A DNA stretch of 10,178 bases from Clostridia bacterium (GTDB taxonomy: Bacteria > Bacillota > Clostridia > Oscillospirales > Acutalibacteraceae): contig JAFZOE010000236.1 of NCBI GenBank assembly GCA_017552845.1, positions 1 to 10,178 on the forward strand, in the 5' to 3' direction. The notes beneath the pieces are model-generated. The model was not told where the DNA came from and did no database searches. It saw only the letters and a program-made list of their open reading frames with translations. Of the stretch, positions 1-6,786 are shown in pieces. Position 1 is the stretch's first letter. Each line of letters starts with the position of its first letter. The translations under genes were made by a program, and so were the position numbers.

Positions 1-1034
1 CCACCAACGGCGCAGGAGCCGTTGAAGTCATAACAAAAGCGAAGGACGCGACCAGCGAAGCGGCGAAAATCGCCACCACGGTCAGAGCCGTGATTTCCGC
101 GCTGATGCCTACCGGCGACGGCGGGGAAGACGGCAGCGAAACTTCAACCCGCCGCTCCCGTCTCACAACAACTACCACCACAACCGCGCAGAGCACAGAA
201 GCCTCGACAAAACCGTCTCAGCAGGGCAAATTCGTATTCACGGTTTACGGCTACGGCCACGGAGTCGGAATGAGCCAGCGCGGAGCCATAGTCTATGCCG
301 AAAAAGGCTGGACCTGCAACCAGATTCTCACCCATTACTATCAGGGAACAACCCTTATGGTAGATAAGAATACGCCCGCGGAAGTCACAAGGCGCGGAGT
401 AAGAATGACGCTCGTCGCCTTCCTGTGCAGGACCGTCGAGCCCGAAATCGGCCCGAATTCGCCGATGGAAGCGCTCAAGGCGCAGGCAATTGCCGCCTAT
501 ACCTTCGGTATGAGCAACGGCTGGGACAGAAACCAGTCCTTCGACCCGTATTTCAGTTATAAGGGCACAAAGGTCGAGCAGGCCGTATTCTCAATTCTTC
601 ACATCACTTCCGAGGATGAGCAGCCCCACGCGATTTTCGTCAGCTACAACGGCGGCTACGCGAATACGGTTTACTGCGCATCGATGGCGGGCAAGACCAC
701 CTCGTGCAAATCCGTATGGAGCCTCGACATCCCCTATCTGCGCGGCGGCTCGGTCAGCCCCGAGAGCGTGGATGTGAGCACGGTCGAATTCACGGTTGAC
801 CAGATGCGCAATATCGTCAGAAACTTCTCGGGCAATTCCGAGATTCTCAATCAGGATCCGTCCACCTGGATAAAAATCATCTCCCACGACGGCTCCTACA
901 GCAACGCGATAGGCTATGTTGACCAGATAAGCATCGGCGGCAAGACCTGCAGCGGCAGCTACTTCCGCACCAACGTCATCAACTACGCCCTGCGCTCCCA
1001 CTGCTTTACTATAAAGTATGTGAGATATAATTAA
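1..1034 (+). CDS. SpoIID/LytB-like domain protein, circularly permuted, 5' end outside window
   Basis: The reading frame is open from base 3 to a TAA at 1032-1034, giving 343 visible residues. The real start lies upstream; the GTG at 90 has no reason to be preferred. A threonine-rich linker (seven Thr codons at 165-185) is followed by a complete set of SpoIID/LytB motifs. SpoIID-family proteins are lytic transglycosylases or amidase enhancers acting on peptidoglycan outside the membrane. The order here is unusual: the normally C-terminal block GYGHGVGMSQRGA (about 249-287) with ILTHYYQGTTL comes first, followed by the normally N-terminal block EALKAQAIAAYTF (468-506). Next come a segment resembling the SGGxT region (YCASMAGKT), VWSLDIPYL, and finally the R-x-H-C-F block that usually precedes GHGVGM. 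Glutamates in VEPE, just before EALKAQ, could be the SpoIID catalytic Glu. Family assignment is strong. Activity, export signal and role (sporulation or wall remodelling) cannot be judged because the N-terminus is missing. Confidence 0.85.
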   Translation, partial: TNGAGAVEVITKAKDATSEAAKIATTVRAVISALMPTGDGGEDGSETSTRRSRLTTTTTTTAQSTEASTKPSQQGKFVFTVYGYGHGVGMSQRGAIVYAEKGWTCNQILTHYYQGTTLMVDKNTPAEVTRRGVRMTLVAFLCRTVEPEIGPNSPMEALKAQAIAAYTFGMSNGWDRNQSFDPYFSYKGTKVEQAVFSILHITSEDEQPHAIFVSYNGGYANTVYCASMAGKTTSCKSVWSLDIPYLRGGSVSPESVDVSTVEFTVDQMRNIVRNFSGNSEILNQDPSTWIKIISHDGSYSNAIGYVDQISIGGKTCSGSYFRTNVINYALRSHCFTIKYVRYN

Positions 1035-1051
1035 TCATAAATTAAGCATAA

Positions 1052-1078
1052 AAAACACGGCTGAATAAGCCGTGTTTT
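1052..1078. terminator. Bidirectional intrinsic terminator
   Basis: A perfect 11-bp stem (AAAACACGGCT / AGCCGTGTTTT, 1052-1062 with 1068-1078) encloses a 5-nt loop. T-rich sequence follows on the plus strand (to about 1092), and an A-rich run on the other side gives a U-tract on the minus strand. It lies between the convergent stops of the SpoIID-like gene (1034) and the EamA permease gene (1084), so it can end both transcripts. Confidence 0.93.
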
Positions 1079-1083
1079 GCTTT

Positions 1084-1980
1084 TTATTCTTCACTTTTTT
1101 CTTTTGCTTTCGCGGGGAGATTAAGCAGTATGATTGCCGCGAAAATCAGGACAATACCCGCAATTTTCAGCGCTGTGTGCGGCTCGCCGTAAACCGTCAT
1201 TCCGAGCAGGGCGCCGACAAGCGGCTCTATCGCGGCGATGATTCCCGCCTTGCCCGTATCAAGCCCCTTGAGCCCTTCCGTATAGAGCAGATATGGCAGC
1301 ACGGTGCAGAGAATTCCGATGCCGAGACACCAGAGAATCAGCTTCGGCTCCGCGGAGATTATATTGGCCGTCTGCATCGGTTTGCCGATGAAAAGCGAGC
1401 CGATCAGGCCGAAAATAAACGTATATTCGGTAACGGTCATCGAACTGTATCTCCTGAGCGCGACTCTGCCGAATATCGAATAGAGACCGTAGCAGAGACC
1501 GGAGGCGAGGCCCGTCATGATTATAAGCGGCGTGAGCCTGTATCCTCCGCCTGCAAGGCCCGTCACAAGCACGCAGCCGGCAACCGTCAGAATCAGCGCG
1601 GCAGTCTTTCCCGCCGTGATTTTTTCTTTGAAAAACAGCGCCGACATCAGCATTATGAATACGGGCGAGGTATAGAGCAGGACAACGGCGATACTCGCCT
1701 GCGAATGAATCATCGTGTAAAAATAGAAGCAGTTGAAGAGCACGACGCTGATTATGCCCGTGCCGACAAAGAGCGGGATGTCGCGCGGCCTTATTTTAAG
1801 CGAGTGCCTGTCTTTCGCGAGGGCGAAAACGGTGAAAAGCGGCGCGGCGACCGCCATTCTTATCAGTGAAATATTCATTGCGTCGAGCCCGCTTGCCGAC
1901 AGGCGCTTGATAAATACGGTTATCATGCCCCAGAGAATTCCCGCGAGCAGAACGCAGATTACGGATTTTTTATTCTTCAT
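1084..1980 (-). CDS. EamA/DMT-superfamily permease (10 TM)
   Basis: This is a 298-residue membrane protein of the drug/metabolite transporter superfamily, the usual length for two EamA repeats. About ten hydrophobic helices are visible (roughly residues 6-25, 34-54, 67-87, 97-116, 124-144, 150-170, 183-199, 214-234, 245-262 and 269-288). Both repeats end with the typical EamA signatures: LLYTSPVFIMLMSALFFKEK in the first and IEPLVGALLGMTVYGE in the second. The first helix carries the usual GILWGMITVFIK pattern. A short charged tail (KAKEKSEE) ends the protein. Family members export or take up small metabolites such as amino acids or nucleosides; the substrate cannot be read from the sequence. 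The ATG at 1978-1980 keeps helix 1 intact but has no well-placed Shine-Dalgarno sequence: the nearest purine run, AGGG, is about 19 nt upstream. The gene has its own promoter and shares its terminator with the convergent SpoIID-like gene. Confidence 0.92.
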   Translation of the reverse strand: MKNKKSVICVLLAGILWGMITVFIKRLSASGLDAMNISLIRMAVAAPLFTVFALAKDRHSLKIRPRDIPLFVGTGIISVVLFNCFYFYTMIHSQASIAVVLLYTSPVFIMLMSALFFKEKITAGKTAALILTVAGCVLVTGLAGGGYRLTPLIIMTGLASGLCYGLYSIFGRVALRRYSSMTVTEYTFIFGLIGSLFIGKPMQTANIISAEPKLILWCLGIGILCTVLPYLLYTEGLKGLDTGKAGIIAAIEPLVGALLGMTVYGEPHTALKIAGIVLIFAAIILLNLPAKAKEKSEE

Positions 1981-2019
1981 TTATAATTTGTTTCACTTTC
2001 CCTGTTTTTTTTCCGCCCT

Positions 2020-2048
2020 ATTATACACCGAAAAAACAGACCGGTCAA
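2020..2048 (-). promoter_or_regulatory. Sigma-A promoter of the EamA permease gene
   Basis: Read on the minus strand, TTGACC (2043-2048) is followed after exactly 17 bp by a perfect TATAAT (2020-2025), about 40 nt upstream of the ATG. The -35 hexamer lies inside the 3' arm of the terminator hairpin of the preceding gene. Confidence 0.85.
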
Positions 2049-2064
2049 CTTCGCGGCTGACCGG
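2041..2064 (-). terminator. Intrinsic terminator of the zinc-ribbon membrane protein gene
   Basis: On the minus strand the stem CCGGTCA / TGACCGG (2058-2064 with 2041-2047) encloses a 10-nt loop and is followed by TCTGTTTTTT. It begins 9 bp past the stop codon of the upstream gene. Its 3' arm also supplies the -35 box of the permease promoter. Confidence 0.85.
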
Positions 2065-2072
2065 CTTTTCTT

Positions 2073-3071
2073 TTATTCTTTATCTTCGGTTTCTTCCTTG
2101 ATTTCATCTGCCGCTTCTCCGGCTTCCTCTTTTACTTCCTCTGCCTTGTCCTCTGTTTTCTCAAGGAATTTGCCGGCTTTGCGCTCGAGCTCTTCAAGCT
2201 CTTTCGCCTCTTTTTCCATCGCTTTCTTTCTCTCTTCGGCGAGGCGGGCGTTCTCTTTATCGGCGAGAATCTTATCCATCTTCGCGTGGATTTCTTCCAT
2301 CGAGACGCCGTCGGCAATCATCTGCTCATATTCCTCATAGGGAATTCCGCCGATGTAGCACTGCTTGTATTTTACGGGCGGTTTCTTTATCGTGATGATT
2401 ATGTTTATCGCGAGCAGCAGGAGCAGAGCGCCGATATAGGCGAATGCACCGAACTGAAGCTTGCCGCTGAAAAATTCGGGGAACGCAGAGCCGATGCCGG
2501 ATGCGAATTTCACGAAGAATACCGCTGAAACGGCAGCAGCGCAGATTGCGATTGAATTATTGATGATATTTCTGATATTTCCCTTCGGGCCGTTTGCCGC
2601 CATAAGGGCGATGAGGCTGACGACTACCATTGCGAGCGAAACGAGCACTGCGATAAGCGAAACGGCGTAGCCGGTGAATCCCGCGCCGAGCAGCTTCGAG
2701 CCGGTCATCTTGAAAAGATTGTCAAAATTCAGCGAGGAGATTGTATTGACTATCGTGACCGCGTTGATACTGGTCGTTTTCTGCTCGATGAACGGGCCGC
2801 TGAAGGTAACCTTCGCGAGCGGGAGCATCAGCATTGCGATAGGCAGGATTGAGAGCGCGAGGCGGACCAGTGAATAGGGCGAGCCGACAAACGACGCTTT
2901 GAGGCGGTCGATTTTTTTCTGAACTCTTACATGGTCGAGCTCGGCCACATCCGCCTCCTCCTGGAGACGCTCATCCATATTATAGTAGACTATATTTATA
3001 CCGCATTTGGGGCAGTTCGGTTTATAATCGGTCAGTTTGAGGTGATAACCGCATTTCGGGCAGTTTGCCAT
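2073..3071 (-). CDS. Zinc-ribbon, four-TM membrane protein with charged C-terminal tail
   Basis: This 332-residue protein does not belong to a family I can name. The N-terminus carries two CPKCG knuckles (Cys4/Cys7 and Cys20/Cys23), a small zinc ribbon of the type found on many Firmicute membrane proteins. A polar helical segment (about 32-60) leads into four hydrophobic helices (roughly 68-88, 133-158, 170-190 and 206-228). There is a 40-residue loop, probably extracytoplasmic, between the first two. After the last helix comes a KQCYIGGIPYEEYEQMIADG segment, then from about 258 a strongly charged E/K/A-rich region to the end, likely a coiled coil or disordered tail. If the zinc ribbon is cytoplasmic, an even helix count puts both termini inside. 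The ATG at 3069-3071 is well supported by GGAGG 7 nt upstream. It has its own promoter and terminator. Function is unknown; a sensory or scaffolding role would be a guess. Confidence 0.9.
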   Translation of the reverse strand: MANCPKCGYHLKLTDYKPNCPKCGINIVYYNMDERLQEEADVAELDHVRVQKKIDRLKASFVGSPYSLVRLALSILPIAMLMLPLAKVTFSGPFIEQKTTSINAVTIVNTISSLNFDNLFKMTGSKLLGAGFTGYAVSLIAVLVSLAMVVVSLIALMAANGPKGNIRNIINNSIAICAAAVSAVFFVKFASGIGSAFPEFFSGKLQFGAFAYIGALLLLLAINIIITIKKPPVKYKQCYIGGIPYEEYEQMIADGVSMEEIHAKMDKILADKENARLAEERKKAMEKEAKELEELERKAGKFLEKTEDKAEEVKEEAGEAADEIKEETEDKE

Positions 3072-3104
3072 ACCGATTCCTCCGTTTCAAAATGATTGCA
3101 TTTT

Positions 3105-3133
3105 ATTATATCATAATGATAATACTGCTTCAA
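3105..3133 (-). promoter_or_regulatory. Sigma-A promoter of the zinc-ribbon membrane protein gene
   Basis: On the minus strand TTGAAG (3128-3133), a 17-bp spacer and a perfect TATAAT (3105-3110) are preceded by TATGA, forming an extended -10 (TATGATATAAT). The GGAGG ribosome binding site lies at 3079-3083. Confidence 0.85.
3109..3121. repeat. Inverted repeat between -10 and -35, possible operator
   Basis: TATCATAATGATA is a perfect 6-bp inverted repeat around one central base. It fills much of the spacer of the promoter at 3105-3133 and touches the -10 box. A repressor site is possible, but part of the symmetry comes from the extended -10 itself, so it may be fortuitous. Confidence 0.35.
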
Positions 3134-3182
3134 CATTGAATTATGCACAAAAAGGGCGCTGTTTAATCGACAAATTGACGAA

Positions 3183-5858
3183 TCAGACCGCCTCGACTTT
3201 GAGAACAGCGTTCTTTACGGGAGCATCGAAAGTGAATTCGAGAGCGCCGGCGGTGCGCTTTTTATACGGTATTTCTTTTCCGTCAAGTGTCGCTCTGTAT
3301 TCCTTGGCGCTGTCGAGGGTTACGATAAGCGAGAATTTATCATTATTGCCGTTATAGCTGAATTTCACTTCTGCCGAGTCATCGGCGAGAGTGCGGTAAT
3401 CGGTCCAGACATCATAGCCGCAGGAGACGGTGCCGGGCCTGTAATAAGCGTTTGCCCAGGTGCATACCGGAGCGGAGAGGCCGCCGAAATTATGGAACCA
3501 GCCGCCGCGCTTCGTCTTGATGCCGAAACATTCATAGGTGTTGTAAGAGAAATCTGTTTCGCCTTTCCACACATCGAGTGCGCGGTTTGCAATTTCAAAA
3601 GCGAAATCGGTTTCGCCCATATCGAGCAGGGCTCTCCAGAAGAAGAACGGGTGGCTTATCCACACATTTCCGTTCCAGTAGCCGTCGTCAAAATAGTATG
3701 AGGCGCTCACATCAACCGCGCTCAGACCCGCTTCGGTCCAGAGCTCCGCGGGGTTTTTCATGTGGGCGAGAAGTTTCGCTTTCCTGTCTGCGGGAACGAC
3801 ATCGGCAAAGAGCGGATAGATTCCGTCGAAGCCCTTGTTCCAGTTTTCGCCGTCCGCCGTCTTCATGATATAGGGCTTTTCGGGATCTTTATCATACATG
3901 GTATAGCCGTAATAGCCCGATTCCTCATCCCAGGCGAGGGTGTTGAGGGCGTTAGCGGATTCTTCAATATCTTTATCATAAACTGCGATATCATCGGTAA
4001 AGCCGTAAAACTCGGCCGCCGCGCGCAGGATTTTCGCCGCCCTGATGATATGGGCGGTCGGCAGGCACGGGCAGGAATACGGCTCGGCCTTGTTTTTAAT
4101 CATTTCAACCTGGGCGGGATAGTCATCCATGCCCGAGCAGGAATACCAGTAGTCATAGACGGTCAGCAGGCCGTTGCCGAATTTAGCGCAGGTGGACGAG
4201 CCTCTTCTGCCGCGCAGAAATTCATAATATCTGCGCATTTTCGGATAGATATATTTAAGCTCATCCCTGTTTTCGGCTCTGTTGAGAAGGTCATAGTATT
4301 CCTCAAACTGCGTGGGAACGAGCGAGCCGTGGTGAACGAAATCAAAGTCTGTATTGTCATCGTCGCTCAGATAGGTTTCAAGCACGTATCTTGTAAGCTG
4401 AGGATCGGCCTCGAGAAGGCCGGTGCCGATAAGGCCGCTGTCCCAGGTATAGAAGGAATCCCAGCGCTTGCCGGGGGTATGATGAACGACGTTCCTGCCC
4501 CTGAGATAAACGGGATAAACCGCGTTTGTGAGCAGGGTCGAGCGCAGGATGCGCGTGCTGAGTTCATATTTTTCGCCGTCGGGATTATAACGCGGATTGC
4601 CCGCCTTTTCACGCGCTGAATTATAGATTTCTTCGTATTCGGCGCAGGTGAGCGGCTCAAAATCATCGGCGGAAATCACCGCGAATTCGGTCTTCGTAGA
4701 ATGCGGATCGATGAATATCGCCTTGATGAGAGTGTTGTGGAAAAAGCCCTCGTCGCTGTGCTTGTCTTTGAAAGAGCGCGAGAAGGTCTCGGCCAGACGG
4801 TCGAAGGTCGGGTCGCCGTTTGAGAGGCGGTTGACGAGCGCATCCTCAAGGCATCCGCTTGCGAGAGTGCGCTGGCGGGTATTCTTATTATGAGTCAATA
4901 TCGAGAACGAGCAGCCGTCATAGGGATAGGTGACGCGCGAGCGCATTCCTTCGCCCGCTTTTTCGCTCTTGATTTCGGGCACATAGCCGTATTTCTCTTT
5001 TGAAATGCGGATTTCATCGCCTTTGTTTATGACCGCGAGGAAATCGAATTCAACGCCCGCTCCGCCGAGCGAAACAAATTCGGGATTCTCAATGAAATCA
5101 AGGTATTCGATGCGTAGCGAATCGCTGGCGGGGAGCGTAATCTTCCTGCCGTTCACTTCAAACTGAGCGTCGCCGTCGGTGACGGTCCTGTATCTCAGGG
5201 CAAGGACGGGATTTTCAATTCCGCCCGCAGAGAGCTTATATGAAACCCTGTCGCCTTTGTCGAAGCCGAAAGGCTTTAATTCAAGATGTTTTACATGCCA
5301 TTCCTCGCATCTGTCGCCGAGGCCGCAGCCGAGATAATAATCCTTGTCGCGGAACATGCCCTTGAACATTCCGTCGGGTGTCTCGGTATCCCAGGGGCGG
5401 GGCCTCGCATATTCATAATTCACATAGCCGTTAGCGTTGACGATTACCGCATTCTCAGGCGAGCCGAGCTTCACGAATTCATAAAACGGGAATTCGAGAG
5501 AGGCGAAGATATTGAGGAGCAGATTCTGATGAAGGCCGGTATTGTTGACGAATTCGCAGCGCATAAGATATGCGTCGTCCGCCATCTTCGAAAACGAAAT
5601 ATCGGCATAGACATCATCCCTGCCCATAAGCTCGTATCTGTAGGAATAATATGAATAATCGCCCGCGCATTCCCAGAGATGATAACCCGAGGGGAACGTG
5701 ACATTCGGCACGGGAACGGAGGTGTTCCAGACGGTCGGATGCACCGTGATATCAAACCTCGCGCCGACATCCGCGAGCGAGGGAATAATCTTTGAAATAC
5801 CCATGTATTTCTTGGAATACGGGCCCCAGAGAGGCATAAAATTCTCGGTAAAATTCAT
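3183..5858 (-). CDS. GH63/MGH1-like glycoside hydrolase (six-hairpin fold), cytoplasmic
   Basis: This enzyme of about 891 residues has an N-terminal beta-rich region (to about 430) and an (alpha/alpha)6 domain (about 435-815). Residue numbers here count from the upstream ATG at 5879. GH63-type motifs are clear: WDSFYTWDSG (473-482), the SGMDDYP block (582-588) whose Asp585 or Asp586 is the expected general acid, DDGYWNGNVW (731-740), and NTYECFG with Glu783 as the expected base. These resemble processing glucosidase, E. coli YgjK and mannosylglycerate hydrolase families; the substrate is not readable. A short beta-type tail follows from about 820. There is no signal peptide, so it probably acts on imported oligosaccharides or compatible solutes. 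I prefer the ATG at 5856-5858: it has AGGTGA 4 nt upstream, and the promoter's expected transcription start is only a few bases from the longer in-frame ATG at 5877-5879, which lacks a ribosome binding site. No convincing terminator follows the stop. Confidence 0.88.
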   Translation of the reverse strand: MNFTENFMPLWGPYSKKYMGISKIIPSLADVGARFDITVHPTVWNTSVPVPNVTFPSGYHLWECAGDYSYYSYRYELMGRDDVYADISFSKMADDAYLMRCEFVNNTGLHQNLLLNIFASLEFPFYEFVKLGSPENAVIVNANGYVNYEYARPRPWDTETPDGMFKGMFRDKDYYLGCGLGDRCEEWHVKHLELKPFGFDKGDRVSYKLSAGGIENPVLALRYRTVTDGDAQFEVNGRKITLPASDSLRIEYLDFIENPEFVSLGGAGVEFDFLAVINKGDEIRISKEKYGYVPEIKSEKAGEGMRSRVTYPYDGCSFSILTHNKNTRQRTLASGCLEDALVNRLSNGDPTFDRLAETFSRSFKDKHSDEGFFHNTLIKAIFIDPHSTKTEFAVISADDFEPLTCAEYEEIYNSAREKAGNPRYNPDGEKYELSTRILRSTLLTNAVYPVYLRGRNVVHHTPGKRWDSFYTWDSGLIGTGLLEADPQLTRYVLETYLSDDDNTDFDFVHHGSLVPTQFEEYYDLLNRAENRDELKYIYPKMRRYYEFLRGRRGSSTCAKFGNGLLTVYDYWYSCSGMDDYPAQVEMIKNKAEPYSCPCLPTAHIIRAAKILRAAAEFYGFTDDIAVYDKDIEESANALNTLAWDEESGYYGYTMYDKDPEKPYIMKTADGENWNKGFDGIYPLFADVVPADRKAKLLAHMKNPAELWTEAGLSAVDVSASYYFDDGYWNGNVWISHPFFFWRALLDMGETDFAFEIANRALDVWKGETDFSYNTYECFGIKTKRGGWFHNFGGLSAPVCTWANAYYRPGTVSCGYDVWTDYRTLADDSAEVKFSYNGNNDKFSLIVTLDSAKEYRATLDGKEIPYKKRTAGALEFTFDAPVKNAVLKVEAV

Positions 5859-5862
5859 ATAG

Positions 5863-5868
5863 TCACCT
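5863..5868 (-). promoter_or_regulatory. Ribosome binding site deciding the GH63-like start
   Basis: AGGTGA on the minus strand lies 4 nt before the ATG at 5856-5858. It sits inside the short extension that would be coding if the upstream ATG at 5877-5879 were used, and that ATG has no purine-rich site before it. Confidence 0.6.
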
Positions 5869-5887
5869 GCTTTTTTCATTTGCCGTT

Positions 5888-5916
5888 AATATATCATATA
5901 TCGCGGATAATTACAA
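5888..5916 (-). promoter_or_regulatory. Sigma-A promoter of the GH63-like gene
   Basis: On the minus strand TTGTAA (5911-5916), a 17-bp spacer and TATATT (5888-5893) are preceded by TATGA, an extended -10 as at the neighbouring promoters. The -35 box follows directly on the U-tract of the upstream terminator. Transcription should start near 5881, giving a leader of about 23 nt to the ATG at 5858. Confidence 0.72.
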
Positions 5917-5923
5917 TATAAAA

Positions 5924-5948
5924 TCGGGATTTGACAAGCAAATCCCGA
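5924..5948 (-). terminator. Intrinsic terminator of the HTH/zinc-ribbon regulator gene
   Basis: On the minus strand a perfect 10-bp stem (TCGGGATTTG / CAAATCCCGA, 5939-5948 with 5924-5933) with a 5-nt loop is followed by TTTTATATT. It begins 8 bp past the stop of the regulator gene, so read-through into the GH63-like gene should be limited. Confidence 0.88.
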
Positions 5949-5955
5949 AATGAAT

Positions 5956-6720
5956 TTATCTTTTTTTATACAGCACAAGCTCCGGATTCCTGCCTTCCGC
6001 CTCATAGGTGCAGATGAGGATGAAATCCATATTCGCGAGCACTCCGAAGCATCTGTCTCCGCCGAATTCGCACTCGAGCTGAGTGCCGAGATAGGTAACG
6101 CCGTCATCGAGGAATTTTGCGCTCATGCCGCTTGGAAGAGGGTATTCGAGATTCACGAATTTGCCGACCAGCGCGTTGAGCGACTCAACCTTCGGCATCC
6201 CCTCGATTCCGAGAGCGTTGATTTCCTCAATCAGCTGCGCCTTGAATCTGTCAAATTCGCCGTCGTCGCCGAGCTCCTCGTATCTTTTCCAGTAATCGAG
6301 AGTCGGAAGCATCTGCTTCATATATTCGCGCGCCTGCTCCTCGGTGAAGCCCTCGCTCACCATATGGGGAATGCAGACCTTGATGAGCTCATCCATATCG
6401 CTGTAGGTATATGTGCCGTCGGCAAAGCACCATTTGCAGTATTCCTCATTGAGCGAGCCGTCTTTGTTCCTGCCGATAATCTCATCGTCGAGCGGCATTC
6501 CGCAACACTGGCATCTGAGTTTCTGCGGGGAGCCGAGCAGGGTGTTTATCGAAACGCCGAAAAGATTTGAGAGAAGCTTGAGCGTCTCCGTATTCGGCAC
6601 CGTTTCACCCGTTTCCCAGCGCGAGACCGCCTGGCGGGTAACAAATAATTTCTCCGCAAGCTCATCCTGAGAGAGCCCGCTTTTCGTCCTGAGTTCAAGA
6701 ATAACATCCTTTGTAGTCAT
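5956..6720 (-). CDS. XRE-type HTH regulator with zinc-ribbon and unassigned C-terminal domain
   Basis: This 254-residue protein has three visible parts. Residues 1-62 form a Cro/C1-type HTH: LRTKSGLSQDELAEKLFVTR followed by QAVSRWETGETVPNTETL. Residues 70-100 form a zinc ribbon with the recognisable CQCCGMPL and YCKWC knuckles (Cys70/Cys73 and Cys95/Cys98), as in the putative zinc-ribbon family PF12674. A helical stretch (105-175) follows with FTEEQAREYMKQMLPTLDYW. The C-terminal part (about 180-254) looks like a small beta-rich domain that I cannot name. It probably represses or activates transcription in response to a ligand or metal sensed by the C-terminal parts; the signal is unknown. 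The start at 6718-6720 is firm: AAGGAGG lies 7 nt upstream. It sits between two glycosidase genes, each with its own promoter, so a regulatory link to them is only an inference from position. Confidence 0.92.
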   Translation of the reverse strand: MTTKDVILELRTKSGLSQDELAEKLFVTRQAVSRWETGETVPNTETLKLLSNLFGVSINTLLGSPQKLRCQCCGMPLDDEIIGRNKDGSLNEEYCKWCFADGTYTYSDMDELIKVCIPHMVSEGFTEEQAREYMKQMLPTLDYWKRYEELGDDGEFDRFKAQLIEEINALGIEGMPKVESLNALVGKFVNLEYPLPSGMSAKFLDDGVTYLGTQLECEFGGDRCFGVLANMDFILICTYEAEGRNPELVLYKKR

Positions 6721-6735
6721 ATCGCTGCCTCCTTG

Positions 6736-6769
6736 AATATATCATAACGCCGTAATGCGGATAAATCAA
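6736..6769 (-). promoter_or_regulatory. Promoter of the HTH/zinc-ribbon regulator gene
   Basis: Two overlapping readings exist on the minus strand. One is TTGATT (6764-6769), 17 bp, TATGAT (6741-6746). The other is an extended -10 TATGATATATT using TATATT (6736-6741) with a poor -35 (TTATCC, 6759-6764). The second matches the extended -10 style of the neighbours. The core CCGTAATGCGG (6750-6760) is a weak inverted repeat in the spacer. Confidence 0.7.
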
Positions 6770-6786
6770 GCAACCCGCTGTTGCTT
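6768..6786 (-). terminator. Probable intrinsic terminator of the GH95-like gene
   Basis: On the minus strand a 7-bp stem (AAGCAAC / GTTGCTT, 6780-6786 with 6768-6774) with a 5-nt loop starts right at the stop codon and is followed by GATTTATC, a modest U-tract. Its 3' arm touches the -35 region of the next promoter. Confidence 0.65.

Noticed and set aside
165..189. Short tandem repeat in the ACN-rich stretch
   Set aside because: It is coding for a polythreonine linker with mixed third bases rather than an exact nucleotide repeat.
249..506. Two tandem partial SpoIID domains instead of a permuted one
   Set aside because: The Thr-rich linker stands immediately before the GHGVGM block, and no GHGVGM block follows the second part, so a single permuted domain explains the sequence better. 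It is not fully excluded without upstream sequence.
1072..1869. Plus-strand open frame antisense to the EamA permease gene
   Set aside because: The translation is rich in Arg, His and Gln with no domain and starts inside a terminator. The opposite frame encodes a convincing ten-helix transporter.
3134..3182. Terminator after the GH63-like gene
   Set aside because: GCGCCCTTTTTG on the minus strand looks terminator-like, but no complementary GC-rich arm precedes it, so no hairpin could be supported.
3762..4619. Long plus-strand open frame antisense to the GH63-like gene
   Set aside because: It has no recognisable domain and no ribosome binding site. It mirrors the codon bias of the minus-strand gene, whose motifs are clear.
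5950..6570. Plus-strand open frame antisense to the regulator gene
   Set aside because: It is the complement of the well-supported HTH/zinc-ribbon protein and has no start signal of its own.
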